Source: Chrysemys picta bellii (lineage: Eukaryota > Chordata > Testudines > Emydidae). Taken from it: a DNA stretch of 64,000 nucleotides. Under the pieces are notes generated by a model that worked only from the letters and a program-made list of their open reading frames with translations, did not search any database and was not told the DNA's origin. The stretch is taken from the NCBI RefSeq assembly GCF_011386835.1, contig NC_088794.1:66480506-66544505 (forward strand). Direction: 5' to 3'. Shown in pieces: positions 46,301 to 56,385 of the stretch. The first letter of the stretch is position 1, and each line of letters starts with the position of its first letter. The position numbers and the translations under genes were made by a program.

Positions 46301-46740
46301 GCTAAGTCAATCCCCATTTCGGGATTTTTTTAAACCAATAGGAAAACAATAACCTTTATGAAAATGGAACTTATCTAGGGCCCGGGCCATCCTTATTCAC
46401 TGTGAGTAGTATCTTACCATAGGACTAGTCTCTCTGAAATAAATAGGACAGTGTGCATAGCAAGGTACAATTCACTGTGAATAAGAATGGCACAACTGTG
46501 CTCACAATACTTATATCTAGTAAATACTATTACTACAAAATATTCAGCCACTGCCAAACCCAATTTATCCTAATCTACATACCATGTGGCTCCTGACTCC
46601 CTTTCCTTAGGCCTTCTACAGTCCTCTCTGCTGAGATCCAGTTCTAGAAACAAGTTTTACTGTAGCCCAGTTGAATATACATGGGAACAAAGTATGTCCA
46701 AGATATAGTTCCACTTAGCATTTTATTATGTTTGTGATTT
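43326..46740. other. No gene recognised; one MITE fragment at 43685-43775
   Basis: GGGCCTGATCCTACAATGTG at 43685 begins a decayed fold-back fragment ending near AGTTGAGAATGCTCCACAG. The rest looks unique. Short frames at 44092-45001 have no recognisable product. Confidence 0.4.
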
Positions 46741-46744
46741 GTAT

Positions 46745-47060
46745 CAGTATTGAACATTTATATTGTGCTAATGCTTAGGGGCCTCAACTGAGGCCTGGTC
46801 TATACTGTGGGGGGATCGATCTAAGTTACGCAACTTCAGCTATGTGAATAACGTAGCTGAAGTCGATGTACTTAGATCTACTTATCGCAGTGTCTTTACC
46901 CTGCCTGCGCCTCCGTCTGCTGGATTGATCGCTCCGGAGGTAAGTGTAGACATACTCTGAGGCTCCACTGTGCTAGGTGATGTACAGACATAGTAAATGA
47001 CAGCCCCCTGCCTCAAAGAGCAGGTACTCCAAAAGATTTAACAAATGAGTGAGATAAACT
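46745..47060 (-). repeat. SINE/LINE 3' tail module, antisense, interrupted
   Basis: The left part is AATGCTTAGGGGCCTCAACT and the right part is CCACTGTGCTAGGTGATGTA followed by CTGCCTCAAAGAGCAGGTAC. This is the same antisense module as 27055-27200, split at 46792 by a MITE. Confidence 0.55.
46792..46957. mobile_element. Short relative of the CpG-rich hairpin MITE
   Basis: The left end is GGCCTGGTCTATACTG and the right end, reverse complemented, is GAGTATGTCTACACTTACC. TGA flanks both sides (46789-46791, 46958-46960), although a 7-bp CTGAGGC match could instead be the duplication. The internal hairpin ACTTCAGCTATG / GTAGCTGAAGTC matches the loop region of 8914-9165. Confidence 0.6.
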
Positions 47061-47439
47061 GTGGGGAGGATAGAATAAGAGTAATAACAGGCGGTTTTAG
47101 TGTAGCTAAGCTGTGTGAACATTTCATAATTTTAGTAAGATAATGGGGAGCAGCAGTCACAGGAATCATAGCTTGCCACCTTGCCTAGTCAATATACGAT
47201 GACATCTGAATTATAGACAGATCCCTGATTTTATTTTAGAACATCTATATTTCAACACAAAGCTGTTTAGGCACATCTAATGTAAAGGGAAACAAGGTAT
47301 TAAAAGAGATAGAAACCCTTCGTAATGTTTATTGTAGACTCTGATCAATTAAGTGACTTTCATGTTTTGGTCATTTCTCACAATTACTTTATTTCCCCTG
47401 GCAGTCACACACTCAGGTTGCAAGCAGTGCAATCTAGTG

Positions 47440-47880
47440 ATTGGAGCAGGAATCTGGCCTGGTGGTCAAAGCAGAATCAGAGGCCAGACCCAGTGGCATG
47501 ATCAAGAGGCAGCCAAGGGTTGAAGCCAGCAGTCAGGAGCCAGAACAGAACTGAAGGGCAAGCCAGAGCTGTGATCAGGAGACAAACCAGAAGTTAGGTA
47601 GCAGGAGTTCAGAGATAGGCAGGGACTAGGTTTGGAGTGGAGCAGGGAAGGGATGGAGCAAGTGCTGGCCAGGAAGCAAGTCTGGCTCAGCTGCAGGCAT
47701 GGAACACATTGAACATCCACTATGCTGCTGTTGTGTCAGAGTTTAAACGGCAACTTCTTGGCTCTTCTAAACAATCAGGGAGCACAGTAACTTAGTAAGG
47801 GTTTACTGGGCCAAGTCGAGCTCATTGGGTTGGTAGGCAATCAAGCCCAGATGTAGCTGAGTTCCTGACACAGGCCAGAG
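47440..47880. repeat. Dispersed repeat, GGTCAG/CAGAGCCAG-rich, copy 1
   Basis: It is dominated by short degenerate repeats of CAGGAG, AGCCAG and GGTCA and resembles 59505-59945 in composition and motif order. The class is uncertain; an LTR fragment is possible. Confidence 0.35.
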
Positions 47881-49900
47881 CTGCTGCAAGATCAAGCTGT
47901 TTGTGCTGGGAAATAACAAATAAGGTCAGGACTGAGACCTGCCCTTATGACACTTCCTAGGGCTATCTGAGTGCACACTGAGTACAGGTGGAGAGTGAAG
48001 GAAGCCTTTGTAGATCTACTCACCACCCATCTACGAGGGAGAGGAAGGAGTAGGCAGGTAGTTAGCATGAAGAGAGAAGTTGTTTTAGACCAGTAGTAGA
48101 AAAACCAAGAGGAAATTGTGACTCTTCCCTCTCTGCTCCCAGGGCAGTGCAACTATCTGCTGCCCTCTGCTCAGCACATAATAACTATGTTTTTACAGCT
48201 AGATTGTAACAATTCAAAGTCTCTCCATTTTTTCCTTAGAACCTCTCTAACAGATTTCACTGATATACTTTTAGTTGATCTTTTTTCTGCTGTTCTGATT
48301 ACTTTGGAACGGGAGGAAGTTTATAATAGGCATTTGATAGAGGGATAACATCTGCCGTTTCCATGGTGGTGCTTAGTGTTTGATAAAGTGGATCTCTGCT
48401 TGGAAAGGGCAGCAGTCTACAAGACAACCGTGTAATCTACTTGGGTGTGAGGCTTAGAAAATGTATTGTGCTGGGAACCTAATGAGCAGGGACTCATTTT
48501 AGGAGGACTTGGTGACGTCAGATATGGTCTTTTGAAGGTCAGCAATTGAGACTATCTGCATTTTTAGAAATATAGAGAAGTCCTTTGATCTGCATAATAT
48601 GCCCCATAAATTATGTTGAGCTTTGCAAATAATTAATTTTAAAACACTATATTGTTTTGGTAACTTACATCAGGGAAACAGAGATCCATGATGCAGCAGT
48701 GGGCCACAGCCATATTTTACTGTGTTCTAATTATTTACAAATTAATAGCTACCGTGCAAAGTACATTTATCTAACCAGGGTGTTAAAGTAGGCATATACA
48801 TTAACTTCCTTAAATCTGGGTTCTCTGATACAGAGTATATAAAAGCAAAGCTTTACTTAAAAAAATGCTTAGAGCTTTGTGGATAAGACATTTCTGTGAT
48901 TCTCCAAAATGAACTTTTGATGAGAGGGGGATTTCAAAGACAGGTTTTAGCTTTCATAACTTTATCAAACAGAAACTAATTAGTACATCAGCAGGATTTC
49001 ATGGATATATTATTATTGCAATAGGGGCATGTGAAATTTTGAAATTCCCAGCACCAGCACTATAACTTACAAGCAAATCTGATTGGGTGCAATGGGGTAA
49101 GAAAGGAAACTATATAATGGATTGAAAAATGGTCTTGAAGCCAGTAAGGACTGTGGAGTATGGAAGTAGAATGTCCCCATTTCTGAGCACAAGAAAGCTG
49201 AGGAGGCGATACATCAGATATGGAGAAGATGAGAGAGACTGTCTCTTATATAGCCACATCCCCTAAAGAGAATGAGCAAGAGGACGACAAAGTAAAGGGG
49301 ATAGTGAAGGAAATGAGAAATAAAGGGGGGGATGAGCAGCAGGGATACTTAGAGGAGACAAAGAATAAATGTCAGGGGAAGAAGAAGTGGGAGAGCTCAA
49401 CTAGTCAGTTGGAGGACTTGGTTTTCTTGGTTCCAAGGAGGATTATGACTTGTTTTTCAGGGGTAATTTTTATAAAAGGAGACACAATGGATGCAATTGA
49501 TTCCATTTTTATTCGATGTACACGATGCGGCCTTAACAGATGATCATAATCAGAATTCTTCTTAAGTAAAGGTTATCCTAAAATGCAATGCTGAATCACA
49601 TCCAGCTTTCACTTAATTATCACGCAAAGAAAACTGTGTGCTGTGGCAGAATTCCAGTTCAGACCAGGCAAGAATATCCTATTAGGGGCAGAAGACACAT
49701 ATTGGTATATAAACTTCTCTAGTTCACAGAAGGAAAAGGTTATGTTTTGGTGCTACTATTGATCTTCTCCGCATCTTCTTGGCTGTGCCTTCTGTCTGTG
49801 ACTCATGTGTCACATAGGTCTATATTTAAAAGGAGCTCTACAAAAAATGTTTATAAAATGATCCAGTCTGATTACCTGTTGATGAAGACACAAAGACTAT
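47881..49900. other. No gene recognised
   Basis: A 107-codon plus frame (49220-49543) starts MEKMRETVSYIATSPKENEQ and is K/E-rich. It has no domain I can name, and the local plus strand is purine-rich, which explains the composition. No promoter, splice site or homologous partner is visible in the window. Confidence 0.45.
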
Positions 49901-49904
49901 GTGG

Positions 49905-50045
49905 TGATTGAGACCCTGATTAAGCAAAACACTTAAGCTCATGCATAGACTTTTCACAAGTGTAAAGTTAATTCACTTCAATGGATTTACTCATGTGCTT
50001 GAAATTAAGCATATGCTTAAGTGCTTTCCTGGAGTGAGGCCTAAC
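49905..50045. repeat. Fold-back MITE, 'TTAAGCATATG' family
   Basis: CCTGATTAAGCAAAACACTT on the left and TATGCTTAAGTGCTTTCCTG on the right are arms around a centre at ACTTCAATGGATTT. It is one of the better preserved copies of this family. Confidence 0.65.
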
Positions 50046-50254
50046 TCTGTTTGCAAAACAAAGTTACAAGGTACTGGTTCAGATGGATTACAATGTTATG
50101 AAGTATCAGTCCCTCAGCTATTGTTATCGTCCTGATCTTTGAAACACCCCACCATGCATTCTGCTGATGACATCACAAATATCGTTCCCTGGTTCTGGAA
50201 ATTTTGGCCAAAGTTTCTGGCTCATTTTTAAACCAAGTCACCATTCCATAGTCT

Positions 50255-50475
50255 AGAGAAGAAAGGAGGAAGAATGGCCTATTGGTCTGGAACTCAGGAG
50301 ATATAGATTCAATTTTCTGCTTTGCCATAGACTTCCTGTGTGATCTTGGGCAAATCACTTATCCCATTTTACTGAGACACAGAGAGGCTAATAGCACTGC
50401 TACCACACAGATGTGGTAAGGATAAATACATTAAAGACTGTGAGGTGCTCTGATGCTAGAATAGTGGGGAGGAAT
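50255..50475 (+). repeat. MIR-like tRNA-derived SINE
   Basis: The degenerate tRNA head CTATTGGTCTGGAACTCAGG then AGATATAGATTCAATTTTCT is followed by the core GTGTGATCTTGGGCAAATCA and the tail GGATAAATACATTAAAGACT, GTGAGGTGCTCTGATGC. It has the same architecture as 21437-21680. Confidence 0.7.
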
Positions 50476-50711
50476 AAATAGATACTCTCTTTTGAAAAAG
50501 CTTTTTAAAATTTAATTACATCAGACCTCTTCTCATGTTAAAAAAGACTTTGTATCCTAAAATAATGTATAAAACTTGGCACCATTTCAGAGAAATAGAA
50601 TGAGGGAAACTGAGAAAAAGAAGAATGGCATTCCACATACTACAACTTATCATTGACCATAATGGACAGTGATATAGCAGATGGAATATCAATATCATTT
50701 TAATAGATCTT

Positions 50712-50822
50712 GATGCTACAAACACTTAAACATGTGAGTAATTTTATTCATATGGATTGTGCCATTGAGTTCAATGAGGCAACTTACAAATGTAAAGTTA
50801 CTCACATGGCATAAGTATTAAA
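50712..50822. repeat. Fold-back MITE, same family as 49905
   Basis: ACACTTAAACATGTGAGTAA and AAAGTTACTCACATGGCATA pair around GTGCCATTGAGTTCAATGAG, which is itself a palindromic centre. Confidence 0.6.
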
Positions 50823-51885
50823 AAAGTAGAGGCAACCATTAAGGCCTAGGGATCAAGGGAAAACAGACAAGACGATGCCAAGGCTTTATTTTATATTACT
50901 GCATAAAGATTATTTTAAATCAACAGCCAATTGGAGTGGCATGAAAAATAGGAGAAAATTGATTTTCTACAAAGACAGATACCCTGCAAGCCTTGGAAGG
51001 CCCTCTAGTTATCCCTCTGAAAGGGCTTTAACTGGACTGTGTTTATTGTTGTTTATCATTAAAAAATAATTTATTTATCATGATTTTCTCTGTTAAGAGC
51101 ACTAAAATTCTTCCATAAGTCATAGATTTTAAACTAAACAAATATGCATATTATATAGCATAGATTTATACTTATGCAAAATTAAAATTTCTATTATCTA
51201 AAAATGAATGTCATTTAAAAAATATAAAATCTGATCAGTTGTTTTTCTTATCACATAGGGCTTTAGGGTTTAAAATAATTTAATAAAGATTTCAGATGAA
51301 GCTGAAATAGTTGGTGACTCATAGGTCAACAGTGGGAGGTAGGTGAGAGAAGGGAAAGCCTAAAGCAGTTAAGGTTTTAATGAGACTCTCAGAGCTAGTT
51401 TTCAATTCAGAACGTTATTAGTTATTATTTCTCCTGTTATTTTAACCAATAGCCAATGTAAAAATCCAATCTCTTTTCTAGACTTTTGTTCAAATTTATT
51501 CTGTTTATTCCTGAGAATTTCTGAATAGCACACAGGATATATCAAAGTTTTGAAAAACTGGAAAGTTAGAAAATAAGAATAGGTCATTATCCATAAGATT
51601 ACTCTGAACCTGGAAAGGTTTAAAGGGAAAAAAACAGCTGCATTTATCAATGCTGATTCTTAAAAAGAGTTACAAGTACATGTAAAAATACTACTGAGTG
51701 ATTGCAAGATTAAAGGTACATGCCGTATAAAGCAAGATATATTTATTTAGAATTTAACTTGTCAAGAGGATCTAGCATTTGACATGTTTACCAAGAGTTT
51801 GAACAATTTCCCAAGGACATTCAAGTGAGCACATTAGCTGTTTTTATTGTGAGAATGCCATCTACCTCAGTTTGGCTGACATTAT
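50823..51885. other. No gene or named repeat seen
   Basis: This stretch is AT-rich and unique-looking. Confidence 0.45.
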
Positions 51886-51889
51886 ACTG

Positions 51890-52690
51890 TGCATGAGTGG
51901 ACATTCAGACACTCACAGGGACACAGATGTTCACTGAAGGAGGATCGGAATATTATACAGAAAGATCTGGATGACCTTGAAGACTGAAGTGACATAAATG
52001 GGATGAAATTCAATAGTACAAGTACAAGGTCATACACTTGGGGTCTAATAATAAGAATTTCTGCTATATGGTGGGGGGGGGTCATAAATTAGAAGTGAGG
52101 AAGAAGAGGAGATACCTGGGTGTGTGGGTCAATGAGAGGATGTCTATTAGCAACCAATGTGATGAGGCTATGAAAAAGGCAAATGTGATCCTAGGCTATA
52201 TTAGGTAAGTCATTCCAGTAGAGATAGAGAAGTATTAATGCCATTGTACAAGGCATTGGTAAGACCTTATCTAGAATTCTGGTCATCCCATGTTCAAGAA
52301 AGATTAATTTAAACCGGAACAGGCGCAAAGAAGAGCAATTAGCACGATCAGGGGAATGGAGGGCCTGTCTTATGAGAGAAGACTGGAAGAGTTTGGCTTA
52401 TTCAGTCTCACAAAAAGAAGGCTGAGAAGGGATATGACTGCTCTCTATAAATACATTGGGGTGGGTGGTGGGGAGGGGGAAATAAATGAGGGGAGGGTGA
52501 AGAGCTATTTAAGCTAAAAGATAATGCTGGCACAAGAACAAATGAATATAAACTGGCCACGAACAAACTGAGGCTGAAAATCAAAAGAAGGTTTCTATCC
52601 ACCAGAGGTCTGTGGAACAGCTTGCCAATATGCGTCTTAAGAGACAGCAGGACACATTTATAATTGCAATTGTACAACAGGGTTGCTTGT
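51890..52690 (+). mobile_element. CR1-type LINE fragment, degenerate
   Basis: GAAAGATCTGGATGACCTTG is followed in order by ATACCTGGGTGTGTGGGTCA, AAAGGCAAATGTGATCCTAG, GGTAAGACCTTATCTAGAAT, and GAAGAGCAATTAGCACGATC, then TCAGTCTCACAAAAAGAAGG. This is the order of the RT C-terminal region of a CR1 LINE. A G run at 52071-52081 and frameshifts break the reading frame. The 3' UTR is missing or unrecognisable beyond about 52690. Confidence 0.65.
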
Positions 52691-53164
52691 GGGGAGAAGG
52701 GAGGGCAGAACTCTATCCTTTTACCTTCACAGAGTTACGGATGGGTGCTAGGGGCATTGAAGATACTTGGGCCATTAAGGGCAACTCTAACGCTGCTCCC
52801 AAGCCTTGAGAGTCAGGTGGATTCCCTCCCACCTTTCCCTTTTGCAGAGAGCTTTGTGGCCTATCTGAAGTACTCAGCTTTGCACTGAGGAAATGGTCTC
52901 CCCAACATACACTATCTTCGTATAACTGAAATTTTCTCCAAGTTGCATGCTCTTTACTAAATTGCAGAGAATCATTTATCAATAGAACTGTGCTACCTGT
53001 TCCATAAATTACACAGTTTGGGCCATAACTGACAACAGACAATCACCAAACATGTTATTTTATTCTTCCTGATTGATCAGCGATTCCATTGATTTGGGAG
53101 GCTTACAATATTAAACGGATAACTTGTTAACTGACTTGTGATGTCAATTGATGCTAGATGAAGC

Positions 53165-53310
53165 ATTTAGGACTTAATCCTGTGAGGTGCTGAGCTGCTC
53201 AGCAAGCTCAACTCCTGTTAAAGGGCAAATCCTGCGAGATGTTTAACTCTGGGAGTTGAGGTCACTCAACACTCTTTAGGAGACACTCAGCTCCCACATG
53301 ATCAGGTTTT
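53165..53310. repeat. Fold-back MITE, degenerate
   Basis: GGACTTAATCCTGTGAGGTG and CTCAGCTCCCACATGATCAG are partial arms. A second CAAATCCTGCGAGATG unit lies in the middle, suggesting an internal duplication. Confidence 0.45.
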
Positions 53311-53349
53311 AAGTGAACTCAGAAAGGCTTGAATTTCAAAGTAACAGGG

Positions 53350-53460
53350 CCTACTTCTAATCTCACTAACATCAGTTTTATGATGGTATAATTCCACTGA
53401 TCTCAATGGAGTTGCTCATGTTTTATATTGATGTGAGATGAGACTCAAGTCCATTTGATT
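53350..53460. repeat. Fold-back MITE, degenerate
   Basis: The centre TTCCACTGATCTCAATGGAG is flanked by ATCAGTTTTATGATGGTATA and TATATTGATGTGAGATGAG. It is related to the 4887-4973 family. Confidence 0.45.
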
Positions 53461-53924
53461 CTGTCTAAACACAGTATGGGAAAATCTTAAGCCTTCCTGT
53501 GCTGCCCCTTTAATATCTACTGCACCTTATATGCAAACTCTGAATGCAAATGTTAATGAACTTCATATTTTAAAACTGCTAAGGCTGAAAACTATGCTTG
53601 GTCAATTAGAGTGACCCAGAGGCTATACCTGCCATTGGCATCAGTTTAATATTCTTTGTGCACAATATTTAATAAAGACCTTAGAGGCAGCAAAAATAAT
53701 TTTCTAATTCTAGATTTTCTTCTTTTTCAGCAGCGCTTGCACTCATCATTTTAAAGTATGTGCTTCATCTAGGCCTGCTCATTAGCTGTATACACACACT
53801 ATTGCACAGGAAACACAGTGCATAAAACTCCCCAATTTTCCAGGAGAGGCCTGGAGACTTAGAATGACCTGGATTTCATGAACCAAATCTACAGCTGATT
53901 TGGTATATACCAAATCTATAATCA

Positions 53925-54125
53925 CACAATATGCCCTGATAGATTTTTACACCAGATTATCTCCATTTACTTCAATCAAATTACTCCTGGTTTACAGCAT
54001 TACTTGATAATATTCAACTAATTATACGTGGAAGTCCACTATCAAAAGCACAGAGATCCAATGAGGCCCACACTGAAGTCAAAAGCAAAACTCCTGTTGA
54101 CCTCAGCAAGAGTAACATTGAAACC
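53925..54125. repeat. Two MITE remnants in tandem
   Basis: About 53930-54000 has TTTTTACACCAGATTATCTC with TACTCCTGGTTTACAGCATT as arms. About 54045-54125 has GAGGCCCACACTGAAGTCAA with CCTGTTGACCTCAGCAAG, like the 14757-14830 family. Confidence 0.4.
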
Positions 54126-54342
54126 TAGGTATGCATCTCATGTCATATCATGCTGTGCCAGGGTATATAAATATCTATGGCAAATTTTGTGTAGGTATCT
54201 CCACTATTTGTACTTTCAAGCTCTTTTATATCTTGGATTGGTGTCAATAGTACTCACGGCATCTGGATACTAGTATGAGTCAGCAGAACACCTCTGCATC
54301 ATGCTGGGTCCTAGAACTTGACACAAGAGTGAGTTAACAGTA

Positions 54343-54410
54343 GATCATAGAATCATAAAAATGTAGGGAATCTCAAGAGGCTACTCCACACGTACATTTG
54401 CCCCCATTCC
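54343..54410 (-). repeat. CR1 3' end fragment, antisense (weak)
   Basis: AGATCATAGAATCATAAAAA is the reverse complement of the CR1 terminal repeat (ATTCTATGAT type). The following sequence is too diverged to follow beyond about 70 bp. Confidence 0.4.
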
Positions 54411-54697
54411 CATCTCCACTGAGGTAGGCTGCATCTCAGTTCAATCTAATACCTGTTAAAGGCACAAAATGGCAGCAAGAAAGAAAATTGAAGCAATTCT
54501 ACTTACAGCATTTAACTTCTAGACCTAGCTTTGACACAGGAGGAGATGGCAAGATAGCATCTTTTGCTCCCTATCAGCATTAGTTATAATTTAAAATGGT
54601 GGAAATGGCTACTGACAGAGCAGCAAGAGTGGAATTCTCATTGCTAGATGAAGCAGCAGCACTCCAGGGCATATTAAAAATTATCCAGATCCTCAAG

Positions 54698-54821
54698 TAT
54701 CAGAGGGGTAGCCGTGTTAGTCTGAATCTGTAAAAAGCAACAGAGGGTCCTGTGGCACCTTTAAGACTAACAATACTTCTGTTAGTCTTAAAGGTGCCAC
54801 AGGACCCTCTGTTGCTTTATG
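54698..54821 (+). mobile_element. Miniature fold-back derivative of the 17255 element
   Basis: It starts TATCAGAGGGGTAGCCGTG, exactly as 17255-17651. Its arms of about 40 bp (from AAAAAGCAACAGAGGGTCCT) meet almost directly at the short spacer AATACTTCT. A 12-bp duplication with one mismatch, CAGATCCT(C/G)AAG, flanks it at 54686-54697 and 54822-54833. The 210-nt loop and ribozyme-like core are absent. Confidence 0.7.
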
Positions 54822-54839
54822 CAGATCCTGAAGACTAAA

Positions 54840-56170
54840 ATTAACCCTTAAACCACCCAACAGACTAGTCATGATCAGCCCCTAAAACTGTTTTGATGCA
54901 AATTGTTAAAAAACATTTGAAAATGAGAAAAATCTCAGCCAGTCAATCTCATTCTATATATGGGGAGGTTAGTATTAATCATAAAATATCCTTATTATAA
55001 AATTGCCAAACATATCACAGGAGTCCACTTTGGGTTATTAATTTGTATAATACAAAGATGAGATTGTTTGTTCTTTTAATTTGCTAGTGCAAAACACCAG
55101 TAGAGTGTGCTGCTAATTTGGGTTTTTGATTTAGCACTTCTGTTGCCTCACTGTATGTAATGTCACCTAACTTAATTTAGAGAAAGAGAATTTCTATATA
55201 TAAACCAACATGGCAATTTTAGACATTTTTAATTAGTGATACCTCCCACAACATTGATTACATTTGGCTTTGGCTCATTGATTCCAGAATTTTTTTTAAT
55301 CTGTAAAATTTCCATGAGCTAAAGAGATTATTCATTTAATATCTTGTCCTTCTACTTTTTCCTTCTAAAATATTCTTATTTTAATGGAGACCACTACTTC
55401 TGTTTTTTGCTTTTCCATTCATTATGCCATGGTCTGGCAATTCAAGATTCCTCTCCTCCCTGCCCCCCAAATTGTCCTAAAATGTATAGACATACTCCCT
55501 GAAGTCTTTGCTCAGCTTTTAGTCACTCAAGCAGAATTCCCAGATACATCACTGGTAGTTTTGCATTGGAAATTTTGCCTGAGTAAGTACTGAATAAAAA
55601 CTAGCTACAGCTGGGATTGTCTAAAAAAGCACTCAGAGTTGGCCTAACTCTTCTCCAGTGATGTCAACACTTTGATCATTACTCTGCAGTTCTGTTTCTC
55701 TTCCTTTCCTCCAAGAAAGTTTTATAAATTGAAAAACTGAAGTGCCCAAAAGTTAATTTTTGTAAACCTTAATTCTGCCCCCAATGTGCTTCCAAACTGT
55801 GCACTGAATGAGACAGAGGTCCTATGACCAGGTAATTAAAGGCTTTATCAAAGTGCACAAAGGGGGCCAAATTAAGGCTGCATGGGCAAAAAACTGGTAT
55901 TTCCTAATTTTCCTGTGCTGGGAGATCTGGTGCCTCAGATCTCTCTGGAAGGGAAGTGCCCCAGGTCTATTGAAGGTATTTATAAAGCCCCATTATCATA
56001 TCTGAGTACTTCATAATCTTTAACATATGTTTTGGGAGCCACTGCCCCATCTGGTGCTCCCAATGGTGGAGATGGGGGTGGGGGCAAGATCAGAGGGGTC
56101 CATGTAGCAGGCTCAACTCTCTCTCCTGCTGCTGCAGGTGAGCTAGGAACTCCCAGCCATTCCCAATACA
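54840..56170. other. No gene or named repeat seen
   Basis: The stretch is mostly unique. A locally GC-rich patch at 56032-56150 gives spurious overlapping frames on both strands. Confidence 0.45.
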
Positions 56171-56177
56171 ATGTGTG

Positions 56178-56200
56178 CTGCTGCTGTTGCTGCTGCTGCT
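56178..56200. repeat. (CTG)n short microsatellite with one TTG interruption
   Basis: About seven units are present (CTGCTGCTGTTGCTGCTGCTG pattern). It lies outside any recognised gene. Confidence 0.85.
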
Positions 56201-56266
56201 TTCACAGGGGGCATGCCTCCTTTAAATCAGCTATATTTCCGGTAACCTGAATGGAATTTCACAGAT

Positions 56267-56385
56267 AGTGTGCCAACCTTGCAGGATTGTCCTGGAGTCT
56301 CCAGGAATCAAGACTAATCTTTAATTAAAGATTATGTCATGTGATGAAACCTCCAGGAATACATCCAACCAAAACTGGCAACCCT
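56267..56385. mobile_element. Small inverted-repeat MITE with a 20-bp perfect palindrome
   Basis: The left end is AGTGTGCCAACCTTG and the right end, reverse complemented, is AGGGTTGCCAGTTTT. TAATCTTTAATTAAAGATTA at 56315-56334 is a perfect palindrome, flanked by CTCCAGGAAT on both sides (56299 and 56352). I could not find a clear target duplication, so the superfamily is uncertain. Confidence 0.5.

Noticed and set aside
49220..49543. 107-codon K/E-rich open frame
   Set aside because: The charged composition follows from a purine-rich strand. No motif, partner exon or initiation context is visible.
56178..56200. Expandable CTG disease-type repeat in a gene
   Set aside because: There are only about seven units with an interruption and no gene context.
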